Below, piece by piece: positions 19,473 to 29,806 of a DNA stretch of 64,000 nt (position 1 is the stretch's first letter; each line of letters starts with the position of its first letter). Location of the stretch: the NCBI RefSeq assembly GCF_007830355.1, contig NZ_VLKO01000012.1, positions 36,539 to 100,538 of the forward strand, in the 5' to 3' direction. This stretch comes from Flavobacterium tiangeerense (GTDB lineage: Bacteria > Bacteroidota > Bacteroidia > Flavobacteriales > Flavobacteriaceae). Position numbers and translations under genes: made by a program. The notes under the pieces are model-generated. The model saw nothing but the letters and a program-made list of their open reading frames with translations, had not been told where the DNA came from and ran no database searches.

Positions 19473-19569
19473 CTGCTTTAAATAGTTAAGTCAATCCGAA
19501 AGCTAAACTGAAAAAATAAAATATTTAAGCAAAATCTAATTTATTTATTACTTTAGTAAAAAATAAATT

Positions 19570-20031
19570 ATGAAAACATTAGCAGAATGGTTTGAAGAAT
19601 ATAGCGTAAGCCACAAGAACCTGACCAATAAAAAGATTCATTATATCTGTGTACCTCTTATCTTTTTTTCGGTGGTAGGTTTGTTCATGAGCATCCCAAG
19701 TGGCGCTTTATCTCCCCTTGCCTCACTACATCCAGCACTTGCCAATTGGGCTTTTGTTATATTGCTATTTGTTTTGTTTTTCTATTTTAGGCTTTCCTTA
19801 ATAATGGGAATAAAAATGACCTTCTTTACTGCTATTTGTCTCATCGGAAATTATTTAGTATCCCAATACGTACCACTAGTTTGGTTTTCTATAAGTGTAT
19901 TCACCGTAGGATGGATTGGTCAGTTTTATGGACACAAAATCGAAGGTAAAAAACCATCCTTTATCAAGGATTTACAATTTTTATTAATTGGCCCAGCATG
20001 GGTAATACATTCGGTGTTTAGCACCAAATAA
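19570..20031 (+). CDS. Mpo1-like (DUF962) membrane protein
   Basis: This 153-residue integral membrane protein belongs to the DUF962/Mpo1 family. The start is typical (MKTLAEWFEEYSVSHKNLTNKKIHYICVP, shown as WFEEYSVSHKN and IHYICVP). Four hydrophobic segments follow, with the second conserved histidine in FYGHKIEGKKP and the end GPAWVIHSVF. In yeast Mpo1 is an Fe(II)-dependent dioxygenase for 2-hydroxy fatty acids, and the spaced histidines are kept here. Whether the bacterial members do the same reaction is inference. Confidence 0.85.
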   Translation: MKTLAEWFEEYSVSHKNLTNKKIHYICVPLIFFSVVGLFMSIPSGALSPLASLHPALANWAFVILLFVLFFYFRLSLIMGIKMTFFTAICLIGNYLVSQYVPLVWFSISVFTVGWIGQFYGHKIEGKKPSFIKDLQFLLIGPAWVIHSVFSTK

Positions 20032-20090
20032 AAAAGATATTTTTCTACTTCGTTTCTTTACAGCATAAATAGAAAAAAACAGTATCTCAC

Positions 20091-20128
20091 AAAACAGCAA
20101 CTTAAAATAAAACAGTTGCTGTTTTTTT
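20091..20128 (+). terminator. Hairpin terminator after the Mpo1-like gene
   Basis: AAACAGCAACT / AGTTGCTGTTT is an 11-bp stem followed by a T run, located 60 bases past the stop. Confidence 0.85.
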
Positions 20129-20243
20129 ATGCCTAGTATTCCCAAAAAAACTAGTAAAACTCTTTATAAATTGCATTCAAAAAAAGTGTAATTTGTAGCG
20201 CAATTCAACCAAGATAAAACTTCAATAGACATAGCTATTTACC

Positions 20244-23200
20244 ATGAAAAAATACATCTTAATTTTATTTTTTATGACAGTAACCGCCTTCTCGCAGCAG
20301 TATGAAAAGAATTGGTCACAAATCCTAGTCCAAGAAAATAAAGGCAAAATAAAAACAGCAAGTAAACTTGTTGATGCGATTTACAAAAAAGCAAAAAAAG
20401 AGAATAATGAAGTTCAAATCATTAAATGTTTTTTTTACAAATCAAAATACCTGCAAGTTCTTGAAGAAGATGCACAAAGCCAAATCATTCGCAATCTTAA
20501 AGCCGAAATAAATACTGCAACTATACCTTCAAAAGCAATTTTGAACCTAGTGTATGCGAAGTGTTTAATAGCTTATAAAAATAAAAACTCCTATTTGATA
20601 TACAATAGAACTAATACTACTAGTCTTGAGGATGATTTTCTGACTTGGACAGCTAAAGACTTCGAAAAAGAGATCTCTTCTTCGGTAACAAAAACACTAG
20701 CAGACGAAGCTGTTTTAAAAAAAATACCATTAACAAAATATGAAGCAGTATTTGATTTTTCAAAAAACCAAGACATAAATGAATCCTTATATGCTTATAT
20801 ATTGGGTGAAAACATAGACTATCTTAAAACAAATCTTAATTATTGGCAAAGCAGAAATAACAAACAACTGCAAGCCATGAAGGAGGAACTTTTTCAGGAT
20901 TCAGAAAATTTCGTAAAATTAAAATTTGATTTTTTAGAAAATGACCTCATCAAACTTGTACTTCAGTTATACCAAGAACTGGAAAAAGAACACAGCACTA
21001 GTGAGAAGCAACTCACCCGCATGAAATTCATTCAGGCTTACGTAAATATTTCTCATGAATTATATTTAAAATTCTTAAACCAAATTAAAACGAAACCCAG
21101 TGACACCATTAGCAAAGAAAAAATTCAAATAGAAAACGCAAGTATCCTTCTTGCAAATACTTCAAAAAAGAATTTCCCTGATTACAATAAAAATGCACTT
21201 GCATTACTGGATAGCATTATAAAAAACAACACACGAACAAATGCTTTTAAACAAGCTGTACAACTGCGTCACACAACAACGTTAAAAACACTGACAGTTC
21301 AACTTCAAAAACAGTCTTATACAAATGAAAACACCAGAGCCTTTGTACAATACAAAAACATAAACAAACTCAAGGTTACATTTTATAAAATAGATCAAAA
21401 AACAAATCAAATTCTACAAAAAGCGACTTATAACAAAGACAGCTTAGTTCAAACCATTAGAGCTAAAAAAGAAATTGCAACTAGAGATTATGATTTAGAA
21501 AACAAAAAAGATTATTTTGAATACACCACAGAAATCCTCCTGCCACAACTAGAGACAGGAACTTATTTAGTATATCTAGAAAGTGATTCCTTTAATGTAA
21601 ATGAAAAAGCCTTTGCATTTAAAACTCTAACCGTTACTAATATTGCTGTATTGGCCACGCATAAAAATAATATGCAGTGGTACCAAGTTTTAGACAGAAA
21701 GACAGGGAAACCTCTTGAAAATGTTTCTGTTAAATCACCGCGTCAAACACTAACCACTAACAAGAAGGGAATTGCTGTCGCACCAAAAGAAAACGACAAT
21801 GACAATGATGAAATCTTAGAATTCTCCTTAAAGAATGACACATTAACATTAGAAAAACAATATGTTTACAACACCTATGATTACGAAATTAAAGATGATG
21901 CACCAAAGGCAAAGGTAGAATTCTTTTTAGACCGAGCTATTTACAGACCAGGACAAACTGTTTACTACAAAGGGATTGCATTCCAAAAAAACAATAACAC
22001 CTCTCAAGTTGTATCCAAAACTAGTTTTCATATTCGACTAAAAAATGCAAACTATGAAACTTTCAAAGAATTTGATGTCACTACAAATGAATTTGGTTCT
22101 TTTTCTGGAGAATTTAATATTCCAAAAACAGGTTTAACCGGTGAATTTAGAATAGAGGGTGAAGAACCAGCTGATTATGAAAAAGATGTAATTTATGACA
22201 CCATAAAGGATGAACATCCATTTTGGGATGTTGTAGAATTCAACCATAGTATTGCTACATTTCAAGTTGAAGAATACAAACGTCCCAAATTTGAAGTGAC
22301 TTTTGAACCGTTTACCAAAACGTATCAAGTCAATCAAAATATTTTAGCAACAGGTCAAGCCAAAGCTTTTTCAGGAAGTTCAATATCAGATGCTATCGTT
22401 AAATACGAAGTGAAATTAATTACTTTGTCTGCCAGAAATGGATACGATTTTAATTTTGACAATGAAATAAAATCCATTTTAATTGGCGAAACTAAAACCG
22501 ATGCTTCAGGCAAATTCGAAATCAATTTCATAGCCAATCCCTCAAACAACATAAGCAAAGATAATCTTCCGCTTTTTAAATACCTCATCCATGCAACGGT
22601 TACTGACATTAATGGTGAAACACATATAACCCAAACCGAGGTGATTGTTGGATATCATACTTTAAAGTTAACGGCATCGGTACAGCCAAGTATAAAAACT
22701 AGTGATAAAAATCAAATCACATTAAACAGCACCAATCTCAACAACGCATTTATTCCCACGCAAGGAGAGATTAAACTGTATTATGTAAGTCCGTTTGCCA
22801 CTAAATTTAAACCTAGGATTTTTAGTCAACCAGAAATTGTATCTATTCCTGATGAGGAATTTGAAAGACTTTTTCCTTATGAATTGAACGAAAAACAAAA
22901 TGCAGTAAAGCCAACCGAAACATTAGTTTTTTCTAAAAAAGTGATTACTGAAAAGGATAAGGAATTACTTTTAGATTTTATTTCTGATTATAAATCTGGT
23001 AATTACAGAGTAGTATTTTCAGCTATGGACAACTTTAATAATCCAATAGAAACAAGTTCTAATTTTCAAATCATTCAAAGTAAAGACAAATTTGATTCCA
23101 GCAAGTTATTTAAGGCAAAACAACTTAATGAAGATCCAAAAAAAGATGGATTTGTATTGGTAAAACTATCCTCTACTATACCTAATTTGTACATCAACAC

Positions 23201-26200
23201 AACCGGAAACTACCATGGCTATATCTATTTTGAAGATGTGTTTCATTTAGAAAACAACGAAACTATTATAAAAATTCCTCTAAAAAAGGAATTCGAAAAT
23301 GAAATCTGTATTGGTTTTGAATCTGTATTTGAAAATAACACTTTCCAAGATCGTTTAGAGATTTACTTAAAAAAGGTGGAACCTAGTTTAAATTTCTCCA
23401 TAGAAAGTTTTAGAAATAAAATCCAGCCTGGAAGTAATGAAAATTGGTCTTTCCAATTAAAATCATCAAATACCATTCAAGAAGCTGAAATTTTAGCCTC
23501 AATGTATGACAGCTCTCTTGACCAGTTTACAAAGAAAAAATGGAGTGACTTAAAAATAAATGACTACTACTGGAATTCATTGCGCTTCAAAAATTGTTTG
23601 GGTTTTGATAAAGAATACATTACACTTTTAAATTTAAATCCCTTTTTAAATCCCATCACCTTTGATATTGAAAACACGAATTTAATGTGGTTTGGTTTTG
23701 ACTTTAATGACTCCTTTACTTCAAAAAATATTGACGAATACCGCAAGCAAATCAACAATAAAAGTAAAAAACCACTGAATGCCAAAATGATTTCAGGTTA
23801 TGTTTTTGATAAAAACGAACCTCTTCCTGGAGTTGTAATCCAAATTGACGGAACAAATCGAGGTACACAATCAGATTTTGATGGATATTACCAGATTGAA
23901 GCAGCACAAGGAGAAGAATTAACCTTCTCCTATATTGGTTTTGACGTAAAAAAAATTACCGTAACCACAAAGGTAATAGATGTACAGCTTGAAGAGTCAA
24001 GCTCTCGTTTAGAAGAAGTCGTCGTTAAGGGGTATGCCGGTCAAAAAAGTAAAGCGTCAACTAACGCAACAGCAGCAGTTGTTGAAGAAGCACCAGACAA
24101 CGCCATTTACGCTACCCTAGGAATAGACAAACAGCTAGCCGAAACCGTAAAAGGTTTACAAGTATCAGGAGCAGCAAATAAAATAATTATTAGAGGTGCG
24201 AACAGTACATCTGCATCCATTGACGCACTTTGTATCGTTGACGGAGTACCCATGACCATGGAGCAAATAAAAGCAATTGCACCAAATGACATTATTGACA
24301 TCGAAGTTTTAAAAGCCGACAAAGCCATCGCTTTATACGGAGAAAATGGCAAAAATGGTGTCATAATCATCACCACAAAAAAAGCACTTGAAGCCTTAAC
24401 ACAAGTAAAAGCAAGAAAAAATCTTTCTGAAACTGCTTTCTTTTACCCAAATCTAAAAACCGATAACAAAGGAAAACTGAGCTTCAGTTTTAGTGCACCA
24501 GAGGCTTTAACCAGTTGGAAACTCCGTTTGTTGGCTCATAACAAAGTCGCTGTTTCAGGGTATTTAGAAAAAATGACCGTTACTCAAAAAGAACTGATGA
24601 TTACTCCTAATTTTCCTCGTTTTTTTCGAGAAAGAGATTCAATCGTGATTACAGCCAAAATTGCAAACATCACCAATGGAACTAAAAAAGGAATGGCCGT
24701 TTTACAACTTTTTGATGCCACTACCATGCAAGCAGTTGATGTTAAAATGGCAAATAATAACACCGTCAAAAACTTCACTATTGCAGCATTTGGAAACACA
24801 TCTGTAAATTGGAAAATCTATATTCCTGAAGGCCTACAAGGAGTACAATATAAAATAGTAGCAAAAGCAGGAGACTTTTCAGATGGTGAAGAAAACATTG
24901 TACCAGTTTTAACGAATAGCATGCTTGTCACAGAGAGCACTCCAGTTTGGGTTAGAGACAATTCTAAAAAAGAGTATTCACTTGAAAATTTAAAAAACAA
25001 CACCTCTACTACTTTAAAAAACCATCAATTTACCTTTGAGTACACCTCAAATCCTACTTGGCTCGCCATTCAATCCTTGCCATACTTAATGGAATACGAA
25101 CACGAATGTGCTGAACAAACATTTGCACGTTTCTATTCGAATGCGTTGGCGTCAGAAATCATTTCAAGCAATCAAAAAATTGAAAATCTTTTTAAAACTT
25201 GGACAGCAAACAAAAAAATTGAGTCCAAACTGGAGGAGAACGAAGAATTGAAATCAATAATTCTAGCCGAAACACCATGGATCAATGATGTAAAAAGTGA
25301 TGCCGAAAAAAAGAAAAACCTAGCTTTACTTTTTGATTTGGAGAAAATGAAAAGTTCGCAAGAAATTGCTTTTTCCAAATTAAAACAGAAACAAAAACCT
25401 TCTGGAGGCTTTGGCTGGTTTGACGGCGGAAATGAAAGCGAATATATTACAAGACATATCTTAGCAGGTCTAGGACATTTATCAAAATTAAGTACCACCA
25501 CTAACAGTACTGAAAAAATAGCACAAATTGCTAAAACAGGTATTCCATTCTTAGACCAAAAGTTTTTAGAGCAACATAAGAATAGAATAACAGCAGCAAC
25601 TCCATCACAAAAAATAATTTGGCACAATCCGTACTCTGAATTGCATTACCTCTATACGCGTAGTTTTTACGTAGAGCAGCAACCTCTTTCTGATACAATA
25701 AAGAAAGCCACAAAATGGTATATAGAAACTGCAAAAAAAGATTGGCTTTCCTATTCCTTGTACGAAAAAGGTTTGGCAGCAATAACATTAAATCGATTTG
25801 GTGAAAAAGATACCGCCAAAAAAATAATCGAAAGCTTAAAAGAAACAGCCTCTAACAATGAAGATTGGGGCATGTACTGGATTGCTAACAAAGCAGGCTG
25901 GTATTGGCATCAAGCACCTATTGAAACACAAGCTTTGCTCATTGAGGCTTTCGCCGAAGTGACAAACGACAAAAAAGCAGTAGACGAAATGAAAGTTTGG
26001 TTGCTAAAAAACAAACAAGTAAAGAATTGGCCTACCACAAAAGCAACTACCGAGGCTGTCTACGCACTCCTAATGCAAGGAACTGATTGGTTGAGTGTAA
26101 AAGACAATACTGTGATCAAAATTGGCGACGAAAAAATACTTACCAAAAAACTCTCCGAAAACGCAAAAGAGGCCGAAACTGGATATGTGAAACTCAACTG

Positions 26201-26753
26201 GAAATCTGATGAAATCAAAAAAGAAATGGGAACTATTAGCATTCAAAACAAATCAAATGTCCCTGGATTTGGCGGAATTTATTGGCAATATTTTGAAGAA
26301 TTAGATCAAATAAAAAATCATTCTGGAGGTATTTTATCGGTTGCAAAAGAATTATTTATCAAAAAAAACACAGCTAATGGTGATGTATTACAAAAAATAA
26401 ATGCAACACTTCCATTACAAATTGGTGATTTAGTTACCGTGAGGTTAATTATTACGGCGAAGGAAGACATGGAATTTGTTCATTTAAAAGACCTAAGAGC
26501 CTCTTGTTTTGAACCCGTAAATGTACTATCTGAATACCAATACAAAGGAGGATTAGGATTTTACAACAGTACAAAAGATGCTGCTACTCATTTCTTTTTT
26601 GACTACATAAACAAAGGAACCTATGTATTAGAATATGACATTCGTGTCAATAATGCAGGATCATTTTCAAATGGAATTACAACTATTCAAAGTATGTACG
26701 CCCCAGAATTCAGTAGTCATACCAAAGGGATTCGTATAAAAGTTAAAAAATAA
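20244..26753 (+). CDS. Giant alpha-2-macroglobulin-like protein with inserted SusC-type CarboxypepD_reg and plug modules
   Basis: The 2169-residue protein has a signal peptide (LILFFMTVTAFSQQ) and an N-terminal helical region of about 350 residues. Macroglobulin-type beta domains follow, with the MG2 signature ...DRAIYRPGQTVYYKG near 560. At about 1182-1255 is a carboxypeptidase-regulatory-like domain (ISGYVFDKNEPLPGVVIQIDG), and at about 1256-1380 a TonB-receptor plug-like segment (IIIRGANS, CIVDGVP, IDIEVLKADKAIALYG, GVIIITTKK). The A2M domain starts near 1395 (FFYPNLKTDNKGKLSFSF). The thioester motif is CAEQ with Cys1622 (codon at 25107), followed by the alpha-helical thioester domain with GGFGWFDGG. 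Bacterial A2Ms are thought to trap proteases in the periplasm or at the surface. There is no lipobox and no neighbouring penicillin-binding protein gene. Confidence 0.9.
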   Translation: MKKYILILFFMTVTAFSQQYEKNWSQILVQENKGKIKTASKLVDAIYKKAKKENNEVQIIKCFFYKSKYLQVLEEDAQSQIIRNLKAEINTATIPSKAILNLVYAKCLIAYKNKNSYLIYNRTNTTSLEDDFLTWTAKDFEKEISSSVTKTLADEAVLKKIPLTKYEAVFDFSKNQDINESLYAYILGENIDYLKTNLNYWQSRNNKQLQAMKEELFQDSENFVKLKFDFLENDLIKLVLQLYQELEKEHSTSEKQLTRMKFIQAYVNISHELYLKFLNQIKTKPSDTISKEKIQIENASILLANTSKKNFPDYNKNALALLDSIIKNNTRTNAFKQAVQLRHTTTLKTLTVQLQKQSYTNENTRAFVQYKNINKLKVTFYKIDQKTNQILQKATYNKDSLVQTIRAKKEIATRDYDLENKKDYFEYTTEILLPQLETGTYLVYLESDSFNVNEKAFAFKTLTVTNIAVLATHKNNMQWYQVLDRKTGKPLENVSVKSPRQTLTTNKKGIAVAPKENDNDNDEILEFSLKNDTLTLEKQYVYNTYDYEIKDDAPKAKVEFFLDRAIYRPGQTVYYKGIAFQKNNNTSQVVSKTSFHIRLKNANYETFKEFDVTTNEFGSFSGEFNIPKTGLTGEFRIEGEEPADYEKDVIYDTIKDEHPFWDVVEFNHSIATFQVEEYKRPKFEVTFEPFTKTYQVNQNILATGQAKAFSGSSISDAIVKYEVKLITLSARNGYDFNFDNEIKSILIGETKTDASGKFEINFIANPSNNISKDNLPLFKYLIHATVTDINGETHITQTEVIVGYHTLKLTASVQPSIKTSDKNQITLNSTNLNNAFIPTQGEIKLYYVSPFATKFKPRIFSQPEIVSIPDEEFERLFPYELNEKQNAVKPTETLVFSKKVITEKDKELLLDFISDYKSGNYRVVFSAMDNFNNPIETSSNFQIIQSKDKFDSSKLFKAKQLNEDPKKDGFVLVKLSSTIPNLYINTTGNYHGYIYFEDVFHLENNETIIKIPLKKEFENEICIGFESVFENNTFQDRLEIYLKKVEPSLNFSIESFRNKIQPGSNENWSFQLKSSNTIQEAEILASMYDSSLDQFTKKKWSDLKINDYYWNSLRFKNCLGFDKEYITLLNLNPFLNPITFDIENTNLMWFGFDFNDSFTSKNIDEYRKQINNKSKKPLNAKMISGYVFDKNEPLPGVVIQIDGTNRGTQSDFDGYYQIEAAQGEELTFSYIGFDVKKITVTTKVIDVQLEESSSRLEEVVVKGYAGQKSKASTNATAAVVEEAPDNAIYATLGIDKQLAETVKGLQVSGAANKIIIRGANSTSASIDALCIVDGVPMTMEQIKAIAPNDIIDIEVLKADKAIALYGENGKNGVIIITTKKALEALTQVKARKNLSETAFFYPNLKTDNKGKLSFSFSAPEALTSWKLRLLAHNKVAVSGYLEKMTVTQKELMITPNFPRFFRERDSIVITAKIANITNGTKKGMAVLQLFDATTMQAVDVKMANNNTVKNFTIAAFGNTSVNWKIYIPEGLQGVQYKIVAKAGDFSDGEENIVPVLTNSMLVTESTPVWVRDNSKKEYSLENLKNNTSTTLKNHQFTFEYTSNPTWLAIQSLPYLMEYEHECAEQTFARFYSNALASEIISSNQKIENLFKTWTANKKIESKLEENEELKSIILAETPWINDVKSDAEKKKNLALLFDLEKMKSSQEIAFSKLKQKQKPSGGFGWFDGGNESEYITRHILAGLGHLSKLSTTTNSTEKIAQIAKTGIPFLDQKFLEQHKNRITAATPSQKIIWHNPYSELHYLYTRSFYVEQQPLSDTIKKATKWYIETAKKDWLSYSLYEKGLAAITLNRFGEKDTAKKIIESLKETASNNEDWGMYWIANKAGWYWHQAPIETQALLIEAFAEVTNDKKAVDEMKVWLLKNKQVKNWPTTKATTEAVYALLMQGTDWLSVKDNTVIKIGDEKILTKKLSENAKEAETGYVKLNWKSDEIKKEMGTISIQNKSNVPGFGGIYWQYFEELDQIKNHSGGILSVAKELFIKKNTANGDVLQKINATLPLQIGDLVTVRLIITAKEDMEFVHLKDLRASCFEPVNVLSEYQYKGGLGFYNSTKDAATHFFFDYINKGTYVLEYDIRVNNAGSFSNGITTIQSMYAPEFSSHTKGIRIKVKK

Positions 26754-26771
26754 ATGAATAATGCCACAAAA

Positions 26772-26801
26772 AAATCCGCTTCAATTTCTTGAAGCGGATT
26801 T
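26772..26801. terminator. Bidirectional terminator between the A2M gene and obgE
   Basis: AAATCCGCTTCAA / TTGAAGCGGATTT is a perfect 13-bp stem with a TTTC loop, flanked by A-rich and T-rich tracts on either side. It separates two convergent genes. Confidence 0.88.
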
Positions 26802-26822
26802 ACTATTTTAAAAAGTAAAAAA

Positions 26823-27824
26823 TTAGTCGTTCAACATTTTCCACAATTTGTCTTTTAATTCTGTAAGTCCCTGTTGCGCCACAGAAGATATAAACATGTA
26901 TGGAATATCTTGAAAAGATGCATCCAGTTCTGTTTTCAATTCAGCCTTTAATTCATCATCAAGCATGTCGCATTTAGAAATCACTAATAAACGCTCTTTA
27001 TCTAGCATTTCTGGGTTGTACTTGGTCAACTCATTCACAAGAATATCATATTCCCCTTTGATATCTGGTGTATCAACGGGAACTAAAAATAACAATGTCG
27101 AGTTACGCTCAATGTGTCTTAAAAAATAATGCCCTAAACCTTTTCCTTCAGCAGCTCCTTCAATAATTCCCGGAATATCAGCAATCACAAAAGATTGAAA
27201 ATCTCTGTAAGCCACAATTCCTAAATTAGGTTTTAAAGTTGTAAAAGGATAATCCGCAATTTTTGGCTTAGCCGAAGTCAAAACAGATAATAAAGTGGAC
27301 TTACCAGCATTAGGAAAACCAACTAAACCTACATCAGCAAGTACCTTCAATTCCAAAATAACATCCATTTCTACGCCTGGTAAACCTGGTTGAGAGTATC
27401 GTGGTGTTTGATTGGTTGAGCTTCTAAAGTGCCAGTTTCCTAAACCACCTTTTCCGCCGCGAGAAAGGACTTGTTTTTCGCCTTCCTCAGTAATTTCAAA
27501 TAAAATTTCTCCTGTTTCCTTATCTTTTACAACAGTACCAAGTGGCACCTCTATGTATTTATCATCTCCATCAGCACCAGTACTCCTATCTCCACTTCCA
27601 TCTCCACCATTACCTGCTTTGATATGTCTTGCAAACTTGAGATGAAACAACGTCCATAATGCTTTATTTCCTACTAGATAAACGTGTCCACCTCTTCCAC
27701 CATCACCACCATCTGGCCCACCATATTGTATGAACTTTTCTCTATGCAAGTGCGTAGATCCTTTTCCACCTTTTCCAGATGAAACATATATTTTAACGTA
27801 ATCTACAAAATTTCCCTCAGTCAT
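26823..27824 (-). CDS. obgE: GTPase Obg/CgtA
   Basis: Obg is an essential ribosome-associated GTPase that acts in 50S maturation and in the stringent response. The 333-residue protein has the glycine-rich Obg fold (about 1-160, for example SSGKGGKGS and [14 protein letters not shown]). The G domain has P-loop [11 protein letters not shown], switch [20 protein letters not shown] and base-specificity motif SKCD. The variable C-terminal domain found in some Obg proteins is absent, as is common in this phylum. Monocistronic or cotranscribed with upstream minus-strand genes; the gap to the next is 70 bases. Confidence 0.96.
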   Translation of the reverse strand: MTEGNFVDYVKIYVSSGKGGKGSTHLHREKFIQYGGPDGGDGGRGGHVYLVGNKALWTLFHLKFARHIKAGNGGDGSGDRSTGADGDDKYIEVPLGTVVKDKETGEILFEITEEGEKQVLSRGGKGGLGNWHFRSSTNQTPRYSQPGLPGVEMDVILELKVLADVGLVGFPNAGKSTLLSVLTSAKPKIADYPFTTLKPNLGIVAYRDFQSFVIADIPGIIEGAAEGKGLGHYFLRHIERNSTLLFLVPVDTPDIKGEYDILVNELTKYNPEMLDKERLLVISKCDMLDDELKAELKTELDASFQDIPYMFISSVAQQGLTELKDKLWKMLND

Positions 27825-27894
27825 TTTTTTTAGTATTCAGTTACAGTTCTAGTTTATTAGTTCTCATATTAAAAAACTAGGACTTAAAACTATT

Positions 27895-29169
27895 TTAATC
27901 TTTTAAGGCTTTCACCATTACTTTATCAATCTTCACACCATCCATATCGATAACCTCCAATTCAAATTTTTGCCAAATCAATTTCTCACCTTGTTTGGGT
28001 ATGTGTGACAGTTCAGTCATTATTAAACCACTTAGCGTAGTGACTTCATAATCATTTATTAATTCGTCTAATTCAAAATAGGTCAAGAAATCATGCAACG
28101 AGTAATGTCCATCTACTAACCACGAACCATCTTCTCTTTCTATCAATTGAAAATCATCTTTATAGAAATCAGAAGCATCACCTACCAATGCTTCAAGGAT
28201 ATCATTTAATGTAATTACCCCTTGAAAAACACCATATTCATCAGATACAAAAGCATAATGAATGCCTGATTTCTTGAAATTTTCTAGTGCCACATAAGCA
28301 GTAGTCTGCTCCATCATAAAAGGAGCTTCGGTCATGATTGATGCTAAATTGAATTCTTCATTTTCAAAATGAGCAAAAATATTTTTTAAGTTAACCACAC
28401 CTACTATGTCATCGTAGTTTTCATTAAATACGGGATAAATAGAATGAAGTTCCTTGAGCATAAACTCTCTAACCTTTTCTTTATCTGCATGAAGTGGTAA
28501 AAAAACAACCGACTTGCGATGCGTCATCAAAGAATTGATTTTTCGGTCACCAATATGAAAAACACGCTCCACAATATCTTGTTCAATTTCTTGAACTTCT
28601 CCACCCTCAGTTCCCTCCTTAATAATAGCTTTTATTTCTTCCTCGGTTACTTTTCCATCAGCTGTTGGCTTAATTTGCAAAACATCTAATAAAAAATCTG
28701 TAGAAGTAGTAAGAAGCCATATAAAAGGAGCTGTCACAATTGATACCATTTTCATTGGCAAAGCAACTGCCTTAGCAATACCTTCTGGATGATTAAGGCC
28801 TATTCTTTTGGGCAATAATTCTCCTAAAACCAAAGAGAAAAAAGTCAATACTACCACAACTAAACCTACTGCAACTGGCTGTGCATAGGGTTTTAAAAAT
28901 TCAAAACCACTTACAAAAATTTCTACATCTTGAGTAATCTTATCACCACTGTAAATACCCGTTAAAATCCCAATCAGAGTGATACCTATTTGTACCGTTG
29001 ATAAAAATTTATTGGGAGAATTTGCAAGGTCCAATGCTATTTTAGCGCTTTTATTGCCTTTTTTTGCTGCTGTCTCTAATCGGTTTTTTCGAGCTGAAAT
29101 CAATGCTATTTCTGACATTGAGAACACTCCGTTTAGTAATATCAGAAAAAATATTATTAGTATTTCCAA
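27895..29169 (-). CDS. CNNM/CorC-type membrane protein with CBS pair (HlyC family)
   Basis: The 424-residue protein has an N-terminal DUF21/CNNM membrane domain (about 1-190, several hydrophobic helices, with the family motif LGELLPKRIGLNHPE). Two CBS domains follow (about 205-330) and a C-terminal CorC_HlyC domain (about 345-422, LVDGHYSLHDF and LSGLIMTELSHIPKQGE). Such proteins are called hemolysin-related, but the family is now tied to magnesium transport or tolerance. Location is the inner membrane. It lies between adk and obgE on the same strand. Confidence 0.9.
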   Translation of the reverse strand: MEILIIFFLILLNGVFSMSEIALISARKNRLETAAKKGNKSAKIALDLANSPNKFLSTVQIGITLIGILTGIYSGDKITQDVEIFVSGFEFLKPYAQPVAVGLVVVVLTFFSLVLGELLPKRIGLNHPEGIAKAVALPMKMVSIVTAPFIWLLTTSTDFLLDVLQIKPTADGKVTEEEIKAIIKEGTEGGEVQEIEQDIVERVFHIGDRKINSLMTHRKSVVFLPLHADKEKVREFMLKELHSIYPVFNENYDDIVGVVNLKNIFAHFENEEFNLASIMTEAPFMMEQTTAYVALENFKKSGIHYAFVSDEYGVFQGVITLNDILEALVGDASDFYKDDFQLIEREDGSWLVDGHYSLHDFLTYFELDELINDYEVTTLSGLIMTELSHIPKQGEKLIWQKFELEVIDMDGVKIDKVMVKALKD

Positions 29170-29221
29170 TTTTTTAATGGATTCGTTTATATCTCTTGTT
29201 CTGCGTATTTGAAATTATCAA

Positions 29222-29794
29222 TTATAAATTATCAATCACTGCACTTACTCTTTCCGTAATTTCAGCAATGGAACCAATCCCGTCTACGATGAAAAATTTA
29301 TCTTGATTTTTATAAAAATCCATCAAAGGAGCAGTTTTTTCATTGTATTCTTGGTATCTGTTTCTGATTTTTTCTTCGTCTTGATCATCAACTCTACCGC
29401 TTGTTTTTCCTCTTTCAAGTAAACGCTGAATTAAAATCTCATCGTCAGCCTCTAGCGCTACTGTAGCTGCAACTTTTGACCCAATAGATTCTAAAAAAAC
29501 ATCTAATGCTTCTGCTTGAGAAAGTGTTCTTGGATACCCGTCAAATAAAACACCGTTTGTATCTGGATGTTTATTTACTTCATCAATTAGCATTTTAGTA
29601 GTTAATTCATCAGGCACAAGATCTCCAGCATCCATATAAACACGGGCTTGTTTGCCTAACTCCGTATCATTTTTTAAATTAAATCTAAAAACATCACCTG
29701 TTGAAATGTGTGTTAGCTTGTATTTTTCTTTTAAAAACTCTGCTTGAGTTCCTTTTCCAGCTCCTGGTTTGCCAAATAAAACGATATTAATCAT
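29222..29794 (-). CDS. adk: Adenylate kinase
   Basis: Adk interconverts ATP, AMP and ADP in the cytoplasm. The 190-residue protein has P-loop GKPGAGKGTQAE (about 8-19), the AMP-binding HISTGDVFR, the FDGYPRTLSQAEAL core motif and the LID arginines in ERGKTSGRVDDQ. It is the short form, without the zinc-type LID domain. It lies 12 bases downstream of hpt, so both purine nucleotide genes are one operon. Confidence 0.96.
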   Translation of the reverse strand: MINIVLFGKPGAGKGTQAEFLKEKYKLTHISTGDVFRFNLKNDTELGKQARVYMDAGDLVPDELTTKMLIDEVNKHPDTNGVLFDGYPRTLSQAEALDVFLESIGSKVAATVALEADDEILIQRLLERGKTSGRVDDQDEEKIRNRYQEYNEKTAPLMDFYKNQDKFFIVDGIGSIAEITERVSAVIDNL

Positions 29795-29806
29795 GTTGTT
29801 TTGTAG

